DNA of 64,000 nt from Annona cherimola (GCA_030490835.1 CM059971.1:124652564-124716563); one strand, 5' to 3'; positions 1 through 13,346 are shown, counted from the stretch's first letter. Translations and numbers: made by a program. The notes: generated by a model not told the origin, from the sequence alone.

Positions 1-540
1 AAAAATTTGTGCTTTTTAAATTCTCCCATATATTTGTAGAGAAATCTACTAAGACAATATTATGGTTTTGGAGTAGGTTAGCTAAATTCATCTAGTTCTT
101 TTTCTCTTGTTCATGCCTTTTTAATTGTTGTTGAATTTACGGTTGTGGACCATCACAACTTTTCAAGAACATACTAAAAAGAATCTGGAAACTTCACCTA
201 TACAAGAAAATGAAAGATAAAAAAATCCTTTGAAAAACTTATGGGCAGCATGTATTTCTAATTTAGCGTCTGGTTAATTCCTGAAACTGCCCGACACTGA
301 GAAGTAAGAGGAACTATTTTTTTTTCAAAAAAATTCCATTATCCAATGGATTAGCTAGGTTACCTGATAGGGTTAAGTTATAGCATAAGACAGAATGCTA
401 GCATTTGATAGAGTATACTCAACTTGCTCTAGAGTCTTGATGCAATAGAAACGATATGGATAAATACAAAATATGGACTTATAGCTTCTGTCCACACAAA
501 ATTGTGCGTATATTCTTGAGTTTTGCAAAATTATAAAGAG
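1..540. other. AT-rich intergenic sequence
   Basis: No gene, clear repeat or inverted structure recognised. Confidence 0.5.
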
Positions 541-935
541 TAGTTGTCCCATTAGTTTAGGCTAAGAAAAACCATGATTAACTTAGGCAAAAAACTTATT
601 TTTAAATTTTTTGGAACAAAATAATTAATTTAAGTGTATTTAATCTTTAAGTCAAGTTTTACCATTTTTGAAGATATATATATATATCTATTTATTTATT
701 TATTTTAAAGACAAGAATATTTTAGTCATTTTCGACATTAAAAATGACTAAAAATAAATAAAACACTAATATGTTTAAGAACTCAAAAAATATACACATA
801 TAAAAAATGGTAAAACTTAGTTAAAGCTTAAATATACTTAGATAAATAGTTTTATAAAACAAACCAAAAATGAATATTGAAAATAGATTTTTTTAGCCAA
901 GTAATAGTTTGTGTAGCCCTGACTAGTAGGATCAA
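541..935. mobile_element. Foldback MITE, 'TTAGCC' family, diverged copy
   Basis: The left arm has ATTAGTTTAGGCTAAG, and the right arm in reverse complement reads ATCCTACTAGTCAGGGCTAC. The interior matches the better copies at 5434 and 36903, including ATATACACATATAAAAAATGG and ACTTAGATAAA. Confidence 0.4.
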
Positions 936-1379
936 TATTCAACTATAAAATACTCTATAACTTGTATAAAAGTTTACAAGTTTTTTTCTTTCACCAAGTT
1001 TTAAATAATGGTAGTTAAAATTGTTGTCGAAATGATAAAAATGCCCCATTAATATATACACTACAGTAAAATTTATAATTTTATATTACAATGTTATAAA
1101 AAAGTTGCAAAATGACACATATATTATAAAAATAAAATACATAAATAAATAATTTAATAATGAAAATAATAGTGTTAATAACAACTTATTATTGCCAGGA
1201 TAATTTCATCATTTCATCAAAAAAATTAATTATTGCTAATGAAACCTTGATGGATCGGCATGCTTATAATTTCATGTAAATATATTGTGTATTTTGTAAT
1301 TTTACAGAACTAAGGGTGTGTCTAAATAAGTGTAAAAGTTTTCCAAATAAAAAAAATTTCAATCAAATTTTTTTCAACA

Positions 1380-3666
1380 TTTTGGACTTTGCTATAGCAT
1401 ATGATTTAGTTATAACAAATACCTTATTTCAAAAACGAGATGAATACTTGATAACTTTCAAGTGTGGGATAAATTCTAACCAAATAGATTTATTCTTTAT
1501 AAGAAAAGTGGATAGATCCCTTTATAGTAATTGTAAGGTTATCCTAGGCGAGAGCTTAGCTATGCAGCATAGATTATTAATGATGGATATATATACACAA
1601 AAAGAGTCAACAAAAACTAAAGGCAATATAATTTCAAAAATTAAATGGTGGAATTTAAAGGGAAATAACATAGAACTTTTTAGTATAAGAATGATAGAAT
1701 AAGGAAAATGAGACACACAAGAAGATGAAGTAGAATCAATGTGAGATAAAATGATAACTAACATAAAGGAAGTAAGACAACGTATTATAGACATATATAA
1801 AAATCGTAGATCCTCACATAGATAAACTTGGTGGTGGAATGAAGATTTTCAAAAAAACTATAAATACTAAACAAGAAAAGTTTAAAACATGACAGAGAAA
1901 TAAAAATGATACAAACTTACAACAATACAAACTATCAAAAAAAGCTACTAAAAAGATTATTAGCGATGCTAAACACAAAGCTTATGACAACTTATAAGAC
2001 AGATTAGGAACTAGACAAGGTGAAAATGATATTTTTAAGTTTGCTAAATTAAGAGAAAATAAGGGCAAAGATTTAACACATGTTAGATGTATTAAAAACG
2101 AGGACTAAAGAGTTCTAGTAAAAGATGATGATATTAAAAAAAGATGAAAAGCTTATTTTTATAGTTTACTAAATGATACCCCACACGAATATTTAACATT
2201 AGATGTTAGTTTAAATAAAGAAGAAAATAGGAATATCAGTTATTTCTAAAAAATCTAAATATTTGAAGTAAAGAAAGCTCTAAGAAAAATAAAAACAGGA
2301 AAAGTCGTAGGCCCAGATAATATACCAATTAAGACGTGGAAGTGCCTAGGAGATATAGGTGCAGCATGGTTAACAATTTTTTTTAATAAAATTATAAAAA
2401 TAAAGTTAATGCCAAGTGAATGTAGAAAAAATATTATAGTTCAAATCTATAAAAATAAGGAAGATATTCACAATTGTGCAAATTATCGTGGAATAAAATT
2501 AATGAGTCATACTATGAAATTATGGAAAAGAGTAATTAGACAACTATTTCAAAAGTATAGGGAGAAGAAAAAGAACTTATAGATGATTTTTATTGATTCA
2601 GAAAAAGCTTATGATCGAGTACCAAGAAAGTTAATATGACAAGTGATTAGAAAGAAATGAATTAATAACAGATATATTGATATTATTAAAGATATGTACG
2701 ACAAGGCTGTTACGAATGTGAGGATCATTAGTGGAGATACTAATGTCTTCCCAGTTAAAATAGGTCTATATCAAGGCTCAGTCTTGAGTCTTTTCCTTTT
2801 TACCTTAGTAATAGATGAAATTACTAGACATCTCAAAGAAGAAGTACCTTGGTGTATGTTATTTGCAGATGATATTGTTCTAATAGATGAAACTAAAGAA
2901 TGACTAAATTTAAAATTGAATAGGTGGGTAGATGCTTTAAAATTTAATGGTTTTAGAATTAGTCACATAAAAACTAAATATATAAAATGCAATTTTAATA
3001 ATAGTGAGAATTCGAATGAGGAACCAATTAAGATTTTAGATTAAGAAGTAACAAGAACTAATCACTTTTGGTACTTAGGATCAATAGTTCAAGAGAACGG
3101 ATAAATTGATAAAGATATAATACATAGAATTCAAGCAGGATGGAAGAAATAGAGAAGTGTGTCAGAAATTTTATATGACTGTCGAGTTCCAATCAAACTA
3201 AAAAGAAAATTATATAAGACTGCGATTAGACCTGCTATGCTTTTTGCGACAAAATGTTGGGCAATTAATGAACGACATATACAAAAAATGAGCGTAGTAG
3301 AAATAAAAATGTTAAGGTAGATGAGTAGTAAAACAAAAAAAGATAAAATTAAGAATAAAATAATTCAAGAAAACTTAAAAGTGAAACCAATTTGTGATAA
3401 AATGAGAGAAAATAGATTAAGATGGCTTGGTCATGTTAGAAGGAGGCCTGAAGTAGCACCAGTTAGGAAAACATAGTCTATCCAAGTAGAATGTGGTAGG
3501 AGAATGAGAGAAAGACCTAAAAAAATATGGATGGAAGTAATTAAACAAGATTTAAAAATATTACAAATTACAGAAAATTTAGTCTTAAATCGCCAAGAAT
3601 GGCGCAACAAAATCCATGCAGTCGATCCCACCTAGGTGGGAAATGGCTTTTGATAATGATGATGAT
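1380..3666 (+). pseudogene. Decayed RTE-clade non-LTR retrotransposon (endonuclease C-terminus plus reverse transcriptase)
   Basis: At 1380-1570 the frame has the end of an APE-type endonuclease (AYDLVITNTLF, NQIDLFFIRKVDR). Reverse transcriptase blocks follow: NCANYRGIKLM, IDSEKAYDRVPRKL near 2590-2630, VGxYQGSVLSLFLF near 2761-2800 and the catalytic FADD near 2864-2875. The C-terminal part has RLRWLGHVRRRPE, RPKKIWMEVIKQDL and EWRNKIHAVDPT. The element ends in GAT repeats (3650-3666), a hallmark of RTE tails, unlike L1 poly(A). At least ten stops, frameshifts and a deletion just before the AYDRVP motif show it is dead. It is also 5' truncated, since the N-terminal endonuclease is missing. 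It sits inside a Tourist-like MITE. Confidence 0.9.
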
Positions 3667-3736
3667 AACTACTATATTTTAAAGTTATTTTTCACATCTT
3701 CCTATATGACTATCTTATTTTTAATCATTTCTACGT

Positions 3737-3850
3737 ACAAATTTCTCCCCGGGGTTGGGGGTTTTTAGAAAATTCCTCCCATATTGTGAGGGTTGTGAAA
3801 ATATTTTATTTTATTATTAATTGTTACATTGTATAAATATCAATAAAAAA
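3737..3850 (+). mobile_element. 5'-truncated SINE copy inside the MITE 3' arm
   Basis: The segment shares its 3' end with the full SINE at 16372-16618: GTGAGGGTTGTGAAAATA, then a T/A-rich part, then TGTATAAATATCAATAAAAAA. No pol III boxes remain. It interrupts the MITE arm, so it is a later insertion. Confidence 0.45.
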
Positions 3851-4646
3851 CTATTCATATGATAAACTTGTTTATTTTAACTTTATTATTTTTATTCCTA
3901 TTATATTGTATCATTTTTTTTAAATTCAAAAACTTTAAAACAAAAAACATATCATCTAAAAATTTTATCACTTTTCCAAACACACCTTAAATTATATGCC
4001 TAAAATTTTGCCTAAGCTATGTATGGAAGCAAAAAAACCTTTTAACGAATTAATTGATATCAATAAAGTTAGTTAATGCTACTAGAATTGACGTTTAATT
4101 TTGTGAAATGAAGCAATATACTATAGAAAATTGTATTTTTTGACAGCAAATTTTGTTGCTAAAGTCATTGCTAATAATCTATGGCTCTTGCAGAAACAAA
4201 TTTTTTATGGAAAGTAAAATTTATTGTACTTATAGTCGTATTTCTTATTTTTAATGTAGAAACTAGATCTTTTATACCTTTCAAAATGACAAAAAATGAC
4301 GTTTATCGATTGTAGAATGTGTAGAAAACCTAGCTAAAAGCGAGTTCAACATGAGGTAGATAACTCATTAAACTGACTGAGTAAATAGTCCACAAACAAT
4401 GAGTTCGAAGTTTAGTCTTCTACTCTAAAAATGGTTACCTAATTTTAAAGGGAAATATAAGAATATGTTGTTATATATTCTATGGAGTCTTTTAAATGCA
4501 AAAAGGTTTAGTGAGTTATTTGAACATGTACAATAGAAAAGTGTTAAAAAAAACTTGTAAAAAATAATGATAAGTAGAAGTAAGTTTCAAAAAACTTGTA
4601 AAAAAATAAGTAAAATTAATTTGTATCATAGACTCGCTTATATGCT

Positions 4647-5140
4647 AAAGCGGTTCCGTATAACCCCTCCATTTTTGAGATTTTAATGTTTGATGGAAAA
4701 TTCAATCCATTCATTATTCTTAACATCATTTGTTTAATTAAGAAACAAAGTTTTATTCAAATCCAATATGTGCATAGGTCACATTTGCTCAAAAATATGT
4801 AAATTTATGTGTAAATTAGAAAAAATACTTAGATCTATTCACATATATATTAGAATGTAGTTATACTTTATAGAATCATTTATCCACATATTTATGATAT
4901 TTTAGATGGTTTAGATATTGAAAATACTACTTAAAAATCAATATTTAATATTAAATTATTTTATTACGTCGATTTTTTAATTTGTAGATGAAGCTCATAT
5001 ACAGTGATTCTAGACAAATAAAAAAGTTTTTTTAATAATATAAATGATGTCAAATATAATGGATGAAGAAGATTTTTCATCAACCATTTAGATGTTAAAA
5101 ATAAAAAAGTTATGTAGAAAAGAGGTTTCATAAAGACCCT
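4647..5140. mobile_element. Foldback element, 'TTCATAAA' family copy A
   Basis: About 490 bp with inverted arms. Left: TTTGATGGAAAATTCAATCC. Right in reverse complement: GGTTGATGAAAAATCTTCTTC. The interior block TTATCCACATATTTATGATA and the interior CACATTTGCTCAAAAATATG recur in the copies near 28, 29, 30, 31, 32.6 and 63.8 kb. No coding potential is seen. Confidence 0.6.
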
Positions 5141-5433
5141 ACTGTTTATGCTAATAGGATAAAAATAGGATTGTTAACATTGTTAAGTTAAGGCATTATT
5201 AAGTTATTAAAAAAATTAAGACGTTATTACATTACACCCTTAAAATCTAATCAATGTGCTTATTAGATTTCCTTCTTATTAAAAAGGTAGGCTACATTTG
5301 GCATCTACTGTAAGAAAAAATAATTTTAGCTGCTAGAAATGTTGCTATGTATAGCAGAGAATTGGTCACATACCCACACAAGCAGTAAACAAATTGCTGG
5401 TAGGTTGTTATATATGCGCTTTGGTATATAGCT

Positions 5434-5824
5434 AAAAGGAATGATTCTGTTAGCCCAAGTTAAGCAAATTTCTTGCTTAGCCTATCTTGAAAAACTCATT
5501 TTTTAATTTTTTTTGTTTTTTTCTTCATATACTTGTTTATCAAAGCGTATTTAATATATAAATTAAATTTTACTATTTTTGGACATGTGTATTTTTTTGA
5601 GATTTTTAAACATCTATGTGTTTATATACACTTAAAATATGCCTATCTTTAAAAATCTTAAAAAATATATACACATGTATAAAAATAGTAAAACTTAGTT
5701 CGTATGTTAAATAATCTTAGATAAACAAGTGCATAAAGAAAAAATAAAAAAAAGTAGTAAATGAATTTTTTTAATGTAGGCTAAATGAGACATTTGCTTA
5801 ACCCCGGCTAATATAATCACTTTT
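5434..5824. mobile_element. Foldback MITE, 'TTAGCC' family
   Basis: About 391 bp with inverted arms of about 60 bp. Left: GGAATGATTCTGTTAGCCCA, then GTTAAGCAAAT. Right in reverse complement: GTGATTATATTAGCCGGGGT, then TAAGCAAATG. It is close to the copy at 36903-37290 over its whole length. Confidence 0.65.
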
Positions 5825-6718
5825 CTTTAGCTAATTGCATCAAATTTTTACTTAGGCAACCAAAATTCCAACAATATTTGTTGCATATAAGTGTTATATG
5901 GAGTGACTTCTTGCAAGGTACGTATAAAACTTGTTTGCAACAAATGATGGGTGCTTATGATATTATATTCAGCATTAGCAAATCCAGCTGTATAAGAATT
6001 ACTGCATAAAATGAAAAATTTTATAATGCTAATGTCTATTTAATATGTTAGCAGTGTTTAACCAAATGTCACCATTTAGAAGCAACTGAATATTTACTAC
6101 TGAAAATCAACTGTAGCTAAATGAATTGTATTGCATGTCGCAGAAAAATCAAATGCATTCAACAACATTTGTTGTAGTGTAATGTCAAGCCTAACCTATA
6201 AATAATATGGATCTAGATATTAACACAATGATTAGCTTAATGTGTATCACAGATCATACAATTATTGGCTCAATCCCCCAGATTAGACAGAAGATGATTT
6301 CAAGCATTCCAGAGAAAAATATATAATTGTTAGGCCATGCGATAACTCAAATTATTGTACTGGGTCTGCTGTCATTCTAAAATATTCCGTCACTTCATCT
6401 GCCATGCAACCAAACCGATTTTGTAACCTATGGCGTATCTTACTGAAAACGTACCTTTTTTCCCATTTTTATTTATTTATTTATCCTCCTATTACTGGAG
6501 AGAGAGGAGCTGCATGTAATCATAGATAGTGTAAAAAATAATAAAGAAAAGAAGGCATTTGCATTCGCGGGTGTGAAAACATGAATTTGGACGACTGGGA
6601 AATGGCATAAACCTGCAGCCAACCATTATGGTACATGACATCCACCCTCCATGGCATGCATGGGGGGCATGAAATCGTGGAGAATCCCAAAAGAGCCAAA
6701 TCGAATAGAAAAAAGCGT
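5825..6718. other. Intergenic sequence without a recognised gene
   Basis: No coding signal. TCCATGGCATGCATGG at about 6647 contains RY-type CATGCA motifs, 200 bp before the ACGT cluster. Confidence 0.4.
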
Positions 6719-6851
6719 ACGTAAAGGTGGGGAAATTTTAAATTAGGAAGCTATAAAACGACAAACAATTGTGCAATTTAGATTGCGATGCTGCGATCCA
6801 GAGAAAGAAGACGCAGAACCCATGTGCTTTTCCAGGGATGCCATTAGACTC

Positions 6852-6931
6852 ACGTCACACGTGGGGGACAGGAGCACGTGTCAGACATGGAAGCCATTCA
6901 TCACGTATGCCTCACTGTGTAGACGTCACGT
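6852..6931. promoter_or_regulatory. Cluster of six ACGT cores (G-box/ABRE-like)
   Basis: ACGT occurs at 6852, 6859, 6876, 6903, 6923 and 6928, including two CACGTG G-boxes (6858-6863 and 6875-6880) and GACGTCACGT. A seventh core is at 6719. Such cores bind plant bZIP and bHLH factors. No gene is visible within several kilobases, so the target is unknown. Confidence 0.4.
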
Positions 6932-6989
6932 TCATGGCCATATATCATGTTGACCACAAGCACCCGGCCCCACAAGATTTTCTCTAGCA

Positions 6990-8229
6990 TGTTTTCAGCC
7001 TTTCTAGTTCTTTCACGGACATCACCTGATAATCATTTCAAGCTTCCACATCAGATGCGTCTAGAGCATATTAGCATCTTCCCCGTCTCTTTCTTCTACA
7101 GAGTACTGGGTAGATCGTGTCTATAGAGCTAGCAATTTTTAAAGACATGGTTTTCTAAATTTTCATGAGAACATCATAAAAGCGCAAGCATTAGTTCATA
7201 TTTCGTGTTGTGAGATACAGAGACGTGTCCGTAGCCAGAGCCATGTATAAATTCGAAAATTAATGGGCTATTTTCAGATTAGTTATGACTCATGAACAGC
7301 GGAAACACCCAACATGCCTGTCTTTTGGGATGCATCTTGGGTCTCTAACTCTAGCATTAAATGGGTTTGCGGCTTTGTCAGCAAAGAGATTTATATATTT
7401 ATAGTTATATATATAAACGCCAGACTAAATTCAATAAAAAAAAATGACAGGCTAAGGTGTTTGGAACCTTGATCAATGGTCTAAATCAAAGCATTTTGAT
7501 GATGAGATAGTCGGTCCTAATAGTTGTCACTGTAGCTGATTTCCATGCCTTGATCGTGTACTGGACTTCATTTATAGCAAGTGAAGCATATTCCATCAGT
7601 TGCGGACTGGCAGATGTGTGAGACAATGGCGGGTCAGAGAGCTAATTATGCCACCGTGAAACTCCAATCAAGAGACGAGTTCAAGGCATTCTATCATATG
7701 ATTTTACCCTGTAAGTACATGATGTTCACACCAATTTATGATTTTCTGACCTTACCGCCGCATGCAAGATGGGTGTATAATTAGCATAAAATACCTTATT
7801 TTTCTTGCAAATTGTATTGAATACTTTCAATATACCATTTCTTACTTAATTTGTAGTTGCAATTAATATGTGTGTGGATAAATAAATGACCCTTCAACTT
7901 TCACATAATATATCTAAATACGCCTAAAAAGCCAGCATATTGCAGAATGCTCTAATGGAAGACAAAATGAAGCTGTTGTGATGGCTAATAGACGAATAAG
8001 AAAAAGGAAAGTAAAATTTATACTCCTACATATTTTCTTGCGTACGTGATTGCGGGTAGCTAACTGCTAGTGAAAAAACAATTGGGATTTCACATATCAT
8101 GATCAGCAAACTGGTGTACTTAAAATGCATGCCATTTATAAATGACCCTTTAAATTTCTATTTACATGAATAGAAACAAAGTGTATTGGAAATATGCTTC
8201 TTCTACCCTGGTTTTTAGATTAGACAACG
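6990..8229. other. Intergenic sequence without a recognised gene
   Basis: Only short chance frames (such as 7581-7784, 67 codons). No repeat family identified. Confidence 0.4.
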
Positions 8230-8557
8230 GCTCCGATTTTATGCTCTCGGGGAGCTATTTTTTAAAATTTTAAAAAATTTAGCATTCGTACGTGGGCTCA
8301 AGTATAAGAATTGCATTTTTTAAAGTCCATTTTATACTCTTTTTTGAATTTTAAAAATGAAAAAGACATTTTCATGTCATGTGCTGCATGCGGATGAAAA
8401 TCGAATAATTTTTTCATTTCAAAATTCAAAATATTAAAAAATCGAAAATATAAAATTACATATATGAAATCTTTCCACTTTGAGCCACATATAAATGAAA
8501 AAAAATTTTAAAAAGTTAAAAAATTGCTCTAGAAGCATAGGATCAGATCCCATTAAA
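8230..8557. mobile_element. Foldback MITE candidate, copy 1 of a third family
   Basis: Arms are imperfect: left GATTTTATGCTCTCGGGGAG, right in reverse complement GATCCTATGCTTCTAGAGCA. The centre has TTTTGAATTTTAAAAATG mirrored by CATTTCAAAATTCAAAA. Confidence 0.4.
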
Positions 8558-9099
8558 TAATACTTTGACTGTTTTAACATATTATTTTTCATCATTATTT
8601 ATATTTTCAATTTATTTTTCTTCTTCTTTACTAAAAACGTATTTTTCTTTATGTCATTTTCTATTGCTTTTGACTACTAATATTTGTTTTATCATCGCAG
8701 TCTAAATTTTACCCTTTTCTTGAATTTAAATATTCCCTACAATGTCATTAAAAGCAGCGGGTGCAACATCGGTTTGCATAAATAGTATTATTAATTACTT
8801 AAAGGAAAGGGATAAAATACTATTGTCATAAAACATAAAAAAAATTCGTATGGTTGCGATAGTTAATTAATATAATTATTTTATTTTCATTATTTTTTAT
8901 GGGTATTTTATTTTCATTATTATCAACTATATTTTCGCACATTTTTAACGTCAAGTACAGGTGGCACTGTTAGCCTAATGGAGTGGGCGGGTATATACAG
9001 GAATAGGATCACTGGTAGTCACATTACTGGTCAAACCGTGGTCAAAGTCTACTGCCATAAATGAGAAGTACAAATGCTTGGCATTGGCCTGTGTGGTGC

Positions 9100-9400
9100 A
9101 AGGCCCCCGACGCGTACTGCCCACCCTTTCCTCCATGTCAGTACTGCTGTCAGGGCTGCAATGCATGCATGCATGCTCCCCTCCATCTCCCCAACTTGAT
9201 GCAATTTTTTTAAAATACCAGCAAATATGCCATTTTCAGTCCTCATTCATACTTGCATGCCTTCGCCTTTGCCTGGCCTGGCCTGGCCTGCCGTCCGTGT
9301 GGAGCAGTTGGATGCCATTTCTACGGCCTCATGCCATGGCATGGCAATTGGCATGGTGTGCGCAGCTAGCTAGCTAGCATGTGTACTTCATCTGGAGCAG
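9100..9400. other. GC-richer block with short tandem motifs
   Basis: Contains repeated ATGC (about 9162-9176, RY-type CATGCATG), four tandem TGGCC-type units (about 9269-9291) and repeated CTAG (about 9366-9378). No convincing ORF crosses it. It could be regulatory sequence or simple repeats. Confidence 0.35.
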
Positions 9401-10666
9401 TTATTGGACACCATATCCTTTCCGGATCTATATGCAATCTCAACCATTTAAGTTGCTCCGTTCATGGCAGATTTGAAATAGAAAAATAACCACAACCATC
9501 AAACATTGTTATTATCTCTTTGATTTTATGAATTAAATTATAAAATTCAAAAATTAATAGTTTTGAAATTAACAGTTTTTGCCTTCACTATCTATGAGAT
9601 GAAAACCATTAATTTTTATATATTTAAAAATGATAAAATTTGATAAATGAATTAAATATACGTGAAGCCGTATAAAAATAAAAAATTAAAAAAAGTCTCC
9701 ACAACACCTACGTATTGAGGTTCAATACATTGTATGTATTGAGTCATGACTCTTTAAAAATAGCCTTTTAAGCCTAACCTCTAATATCATATATTTATGT
9801 GTATGCATATCTTTATGATGTCAAATTTAGTAGGTATCAAACAATTTTATAAAATTAAATTCATTTTCAAAGTTTACAGTCCTTATTAAGTCTCGAATGG
9901 ATGCCGAACTATTAAACTTTGAAAATGATTTTTTATCCTACAAATCCATAGGTGTTTTTTTTTTTTTTTTGCAAAACAATTCCTGTTATTTCTAACCTAA
10001 TAAAAATATGTATATGGACGAATAATATAAATAGTTTAAAATTTTTAAATATCTTCAAATTTAAATAAATGATTTTAGCATAATCTTTAAAAATATATTC
10101 GGATTTAAAAATGATTTTAGCATAAGAAAGGATTTTAAACAGACTACTATTACATTATAAGATGGGTGGTGCACGCACCACTTTTAAGTTATCTCATTAC
10201 AAATTAGGTTGAAAATTCAAGCGGGATACGGATTCTATCGGGTTAACATGTGATTCTAAAAATATTTTAAGGAGTGCAATCTAACCCTAGTTCTGCCCAA
10301 AGATAGCTAGGATTGGCCTTGTTAACAAGTTGGGTAATTTGTTAACAAAAATTATTTTTCTAAATATGATATGTTTAAGTAAATTTTAAGTTCCTTTTTG
10401 TCATTTACAAATATGAAACCATATTTTAATTAAAAATATCTGTTTGTAAAAAAGAAATCTTTGCACAATTAATTAATTTCTGCATAGATTTACGTTGAAT
10501 TGGATTTTTAAATTTTTTAATGGCTACTACTGAACCAAATAAAGTAAAAAAAGTATGCAATTATATTCATTTATAAAAATGATACAAAAATATATGAATT
10601 AATTTTTAATTCTTGTTAGATAGTCTAGGCATTAACCAAATTCAATCTTATTTTAAAGTATATTAA

Positions 10667-10918
10667 GAGTGTGTTTGGTAAAACTTTTGAATGAAGAATA
10701 TTTTGAAATGGGAAAATTGGTGTTATATGACAAAAGTAATGATAAAAAGTAAAAAGAATAAAATTAAAATAAATAGGATAATTATATGAATAATTGTGAA
10801 AAAATGTTAAAAAGTAAAGTAGTTATATAAGAAAATATAAATAAATTATTAAAATAATGTAACTATAGAGAGTAAAAAGTTTCAAATTAATAAGTTTTTA
10901 TAATTGTTAAACACACCT
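10667..10918. mobile_element. Tourist-like MITE, diverged
   Basis: Ends GAGTGTGTTTGGTAAAAC and, in reverse complement, AAGGTGTGTTTAACAATT, flanked by TAA on both sides. The interior is a diverged reverse-orientation match to 46147-46427. Confidence 0.6.
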
Positions 10919-10943
10919 TAAATTGAATATTAGTTTGATTTAA

Positions 10944-11013
10944 CCAGTCCATTGACACCCCTAATTGAAACTTAAGTACCAGTCCATTGATACCCCTAAT
11001 TGAAACTTAAGTA
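10944..11013. repeat. Tandem duplication, period 35 bp
   Basis: Two adjacent copies of a 35-bp unit beginning CCAGTCCATTGA, differing at one base. Confidence 0.85.
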
Positions 11014-12880
11014 CAATCCACGCATGCATGTATTTCCCCTATCCTAGCCAAATATTGGAGCATGTATCATGTGGCTTGATGAATTAATCATAACCACCAA
11101 AATCGATCATTTATATACCCAGTTAAATCTGTAATCTTCCCAGTAATTTTTTATTATCAATCTCATATTTGTCATAAAAATATATTAAATATTAATTATG
11201 ATCTTATACTATTACTTTTACTTCGACTAACATTCTTTTTTCTCATATCCAAAGGCAAAATCGTATGTCACTATTGAAAAACCTTTAAAGTTCATAAACG
11301 TGAAATAAAAGAATTATATATATTCATATAGAAAAAGCAGTTGGACAATGTATTGATTGCGTCTCCTACTCGACATGGCCACCAGCTTGGCGAGGTGGTT
11401 GAGACCCAAGCAATTCATTCAACAGCTTAAAATTGAATGAGGAATAGTCGAAAACAAGAATAATCATTGACAGATGATCACATATACTTAATTATTACAC
11501 GAGAGAAATGCTGTTTATATATGCACCATTGATGACTTGATGTTGCAAACTACTGTTTGTAATTTGCTTATATCATCGGTAAAAGTAGTAGCTAGTCGAT
11601 TGATGTTTCAAAAATAATAACAATAATACTACTAAAAACTGCTTTTGCGTCGGTAATTCGAGAGGAAATACAAACTAAGAGCAGAAAATTATATTCATCA
11701 CAATATTCCGCCCCAGTTTTTTGCTTTTGGAAAGCGCTACATGTACCTAATGATCAACTAAAAAGCTTACCCAATTAATATAATGGTTTTTTTTATCTAT
11801 TAAGCGGTTTAGCCGTTTCATCCCAAACAGCTAGAAGAATTAATTAGAGTTGGACATCTAAGTATCATCTCACCATCATTATCTCCCTAAGAACAACTGC
11901 CGAGAGGTCCCAAGCCAAGCAACAAGATGGACTGTCCCATAAAACCTACAATATTTCTTCAGTGCTCTGACATTAATTCCATCACTGCGCTCAGGAAGTT
12001 TATCTGACAACTTTCCCCTCTAATTCAGGACATTTCAAGCCATTCTCATGTTCACACCACAACAAATGCCGTCGAATGTAGCTAATTTTTTGTTGCATAT
12101 GACGTGTATTTAATATTTTAGCCCTGATGGATTATTTAGTTGCGATACTTGGTTACTTTAAAGGGGTGGTATAGGATTAATTATAGTTATTTTCTCCAGT
12201 GTAGAGCCTATGGGTTTTGTTTATTTAATGCACATTTCAGAGCGGCCCAAAGCAAACCTAAAAAAATCCTCCTTCCTAGCTAGCTGTAAGTGAGAAACAA
12301 GGTATGGGTGTTAGATCATTGAAGCTAGATACCATACGCTCATATCTGTGTGTGTAAGTATAGTACTACATATTATGACGAAACGATTAAAAGATGGCTT
12401 CTTGTATGTGGTGGTCACTTATAATTTTGACGTAAAATTGTCAAAGAAAAAAAAGAAAAGAAACTGGCACCTGACCTTATTCTATTTCTAGACCATGGAG
12501 TCTGACAAACTAAATCTCAGATCACCCCAGTCATTGGTGGATCGAATCCAACACTCCCATTGACAGGCAATGGCTTTTCTGTAAACTACTGATGCAGTAA
12601 TTATTCTCAATTGGTCCGATCGGTTGGTTGATTGTCACTGGATTGAAAATACTAATTTAATAAATAATTAACAATGGAATGATCATCATAGAACTATCCT
12701 GAATAGATTTCAGAATTTCACTCGGACCAAGATTGAAATATTTTTATTTATGATTTCTAAACATGGAGGCTTTTGTGTGGAGAGTGAGCCAGAAGAAATT
12801 ACATTGGAAATCAAGCCCTAAAATGAAATAAATGGAAAGAGGTTTCGGTGATTCTTGCACAGCAGAAAAGGCCATAATGG
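11014..12880. other. Intergenic sequence, 3' side of the ALOG gene
   Basis: AT-rich, no coding frame over 60 codons, no clear transposon ends. Confidence 0.45.
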
Positions 12881-12884
12881 AAGT

Positions 12885-13346
12885 TTTATTCATTTAGATA
12901 ATCTTGAAAACACTGCAGGACACAAATCTTGCATAGCACAAACAAGAAGCTATATAAAAGCAAATAAAAATCAACTTCAAGGTGATGTAAGATGAAAGAG
13001 ATTCTTGCATACGACGTACCATCCATGAGAGGCATAATATCTTGCAGGATCTCAAAAGGGCAAAGTGAATAGACAGCATAGACAAAGTAACAAATATAAA
13101 ATCTGGGAGCTACTGAAATATGGTTTTGCATGAAAGGCTGAATGAATGTGTATGAGAAAGAGGGAGATGAAATTTGTACTTATTAAAAAATGGCATTAAA
13201 TGCAAAATAAAAATGGATTTAAGCAGTCGAAATTGGGTTTTAAGCCTTTCATGTTAATACAAACTAACCCCATTCCAAAAATTATTATTAAACTTAGTAA
13301 AAATAAGGGAGAGATTACCATTTTTTTCCATTAGATGGGAGTGGGA
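12885..13346 (-). other. 3' flank of the ALOG gene
   Basis: No coding signal is convincing here. The minus strand carries AATAAA at 12890-12885, about 460 bp past the stop, a possible distal polyadenylation signal. Frames of 60-80 codons in this span look like chance. Confidence 0.3.

Larger units (their letters stand above)
1314..3987. mobile_element. Tourist-like (PIF/Harbinger-type) MITE split by the RTE insertion
   Basis: The left end GGGTGTGTCT (1314) is preceded by TAA, and the right end, in reverse complement AAGGTGTGTTTGG, is followed by TAA (3988-3990). The 3' arm (3667-3987) matches the 281-bp copies at 46147 and 49051 in its TTTTCACATCTT and TATTTTAACTTTAT blocks. The 5' arm is 1314-1379. 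The RTE element accounts for the interior. Confidence 0.6.

Noticed and set aside
4320..4440. A box B-like GAGTTCGAAGTTTAG as a SINE or tRNA
   Set aside because: No fitting box A, no acceptor stem and no tail could be found.
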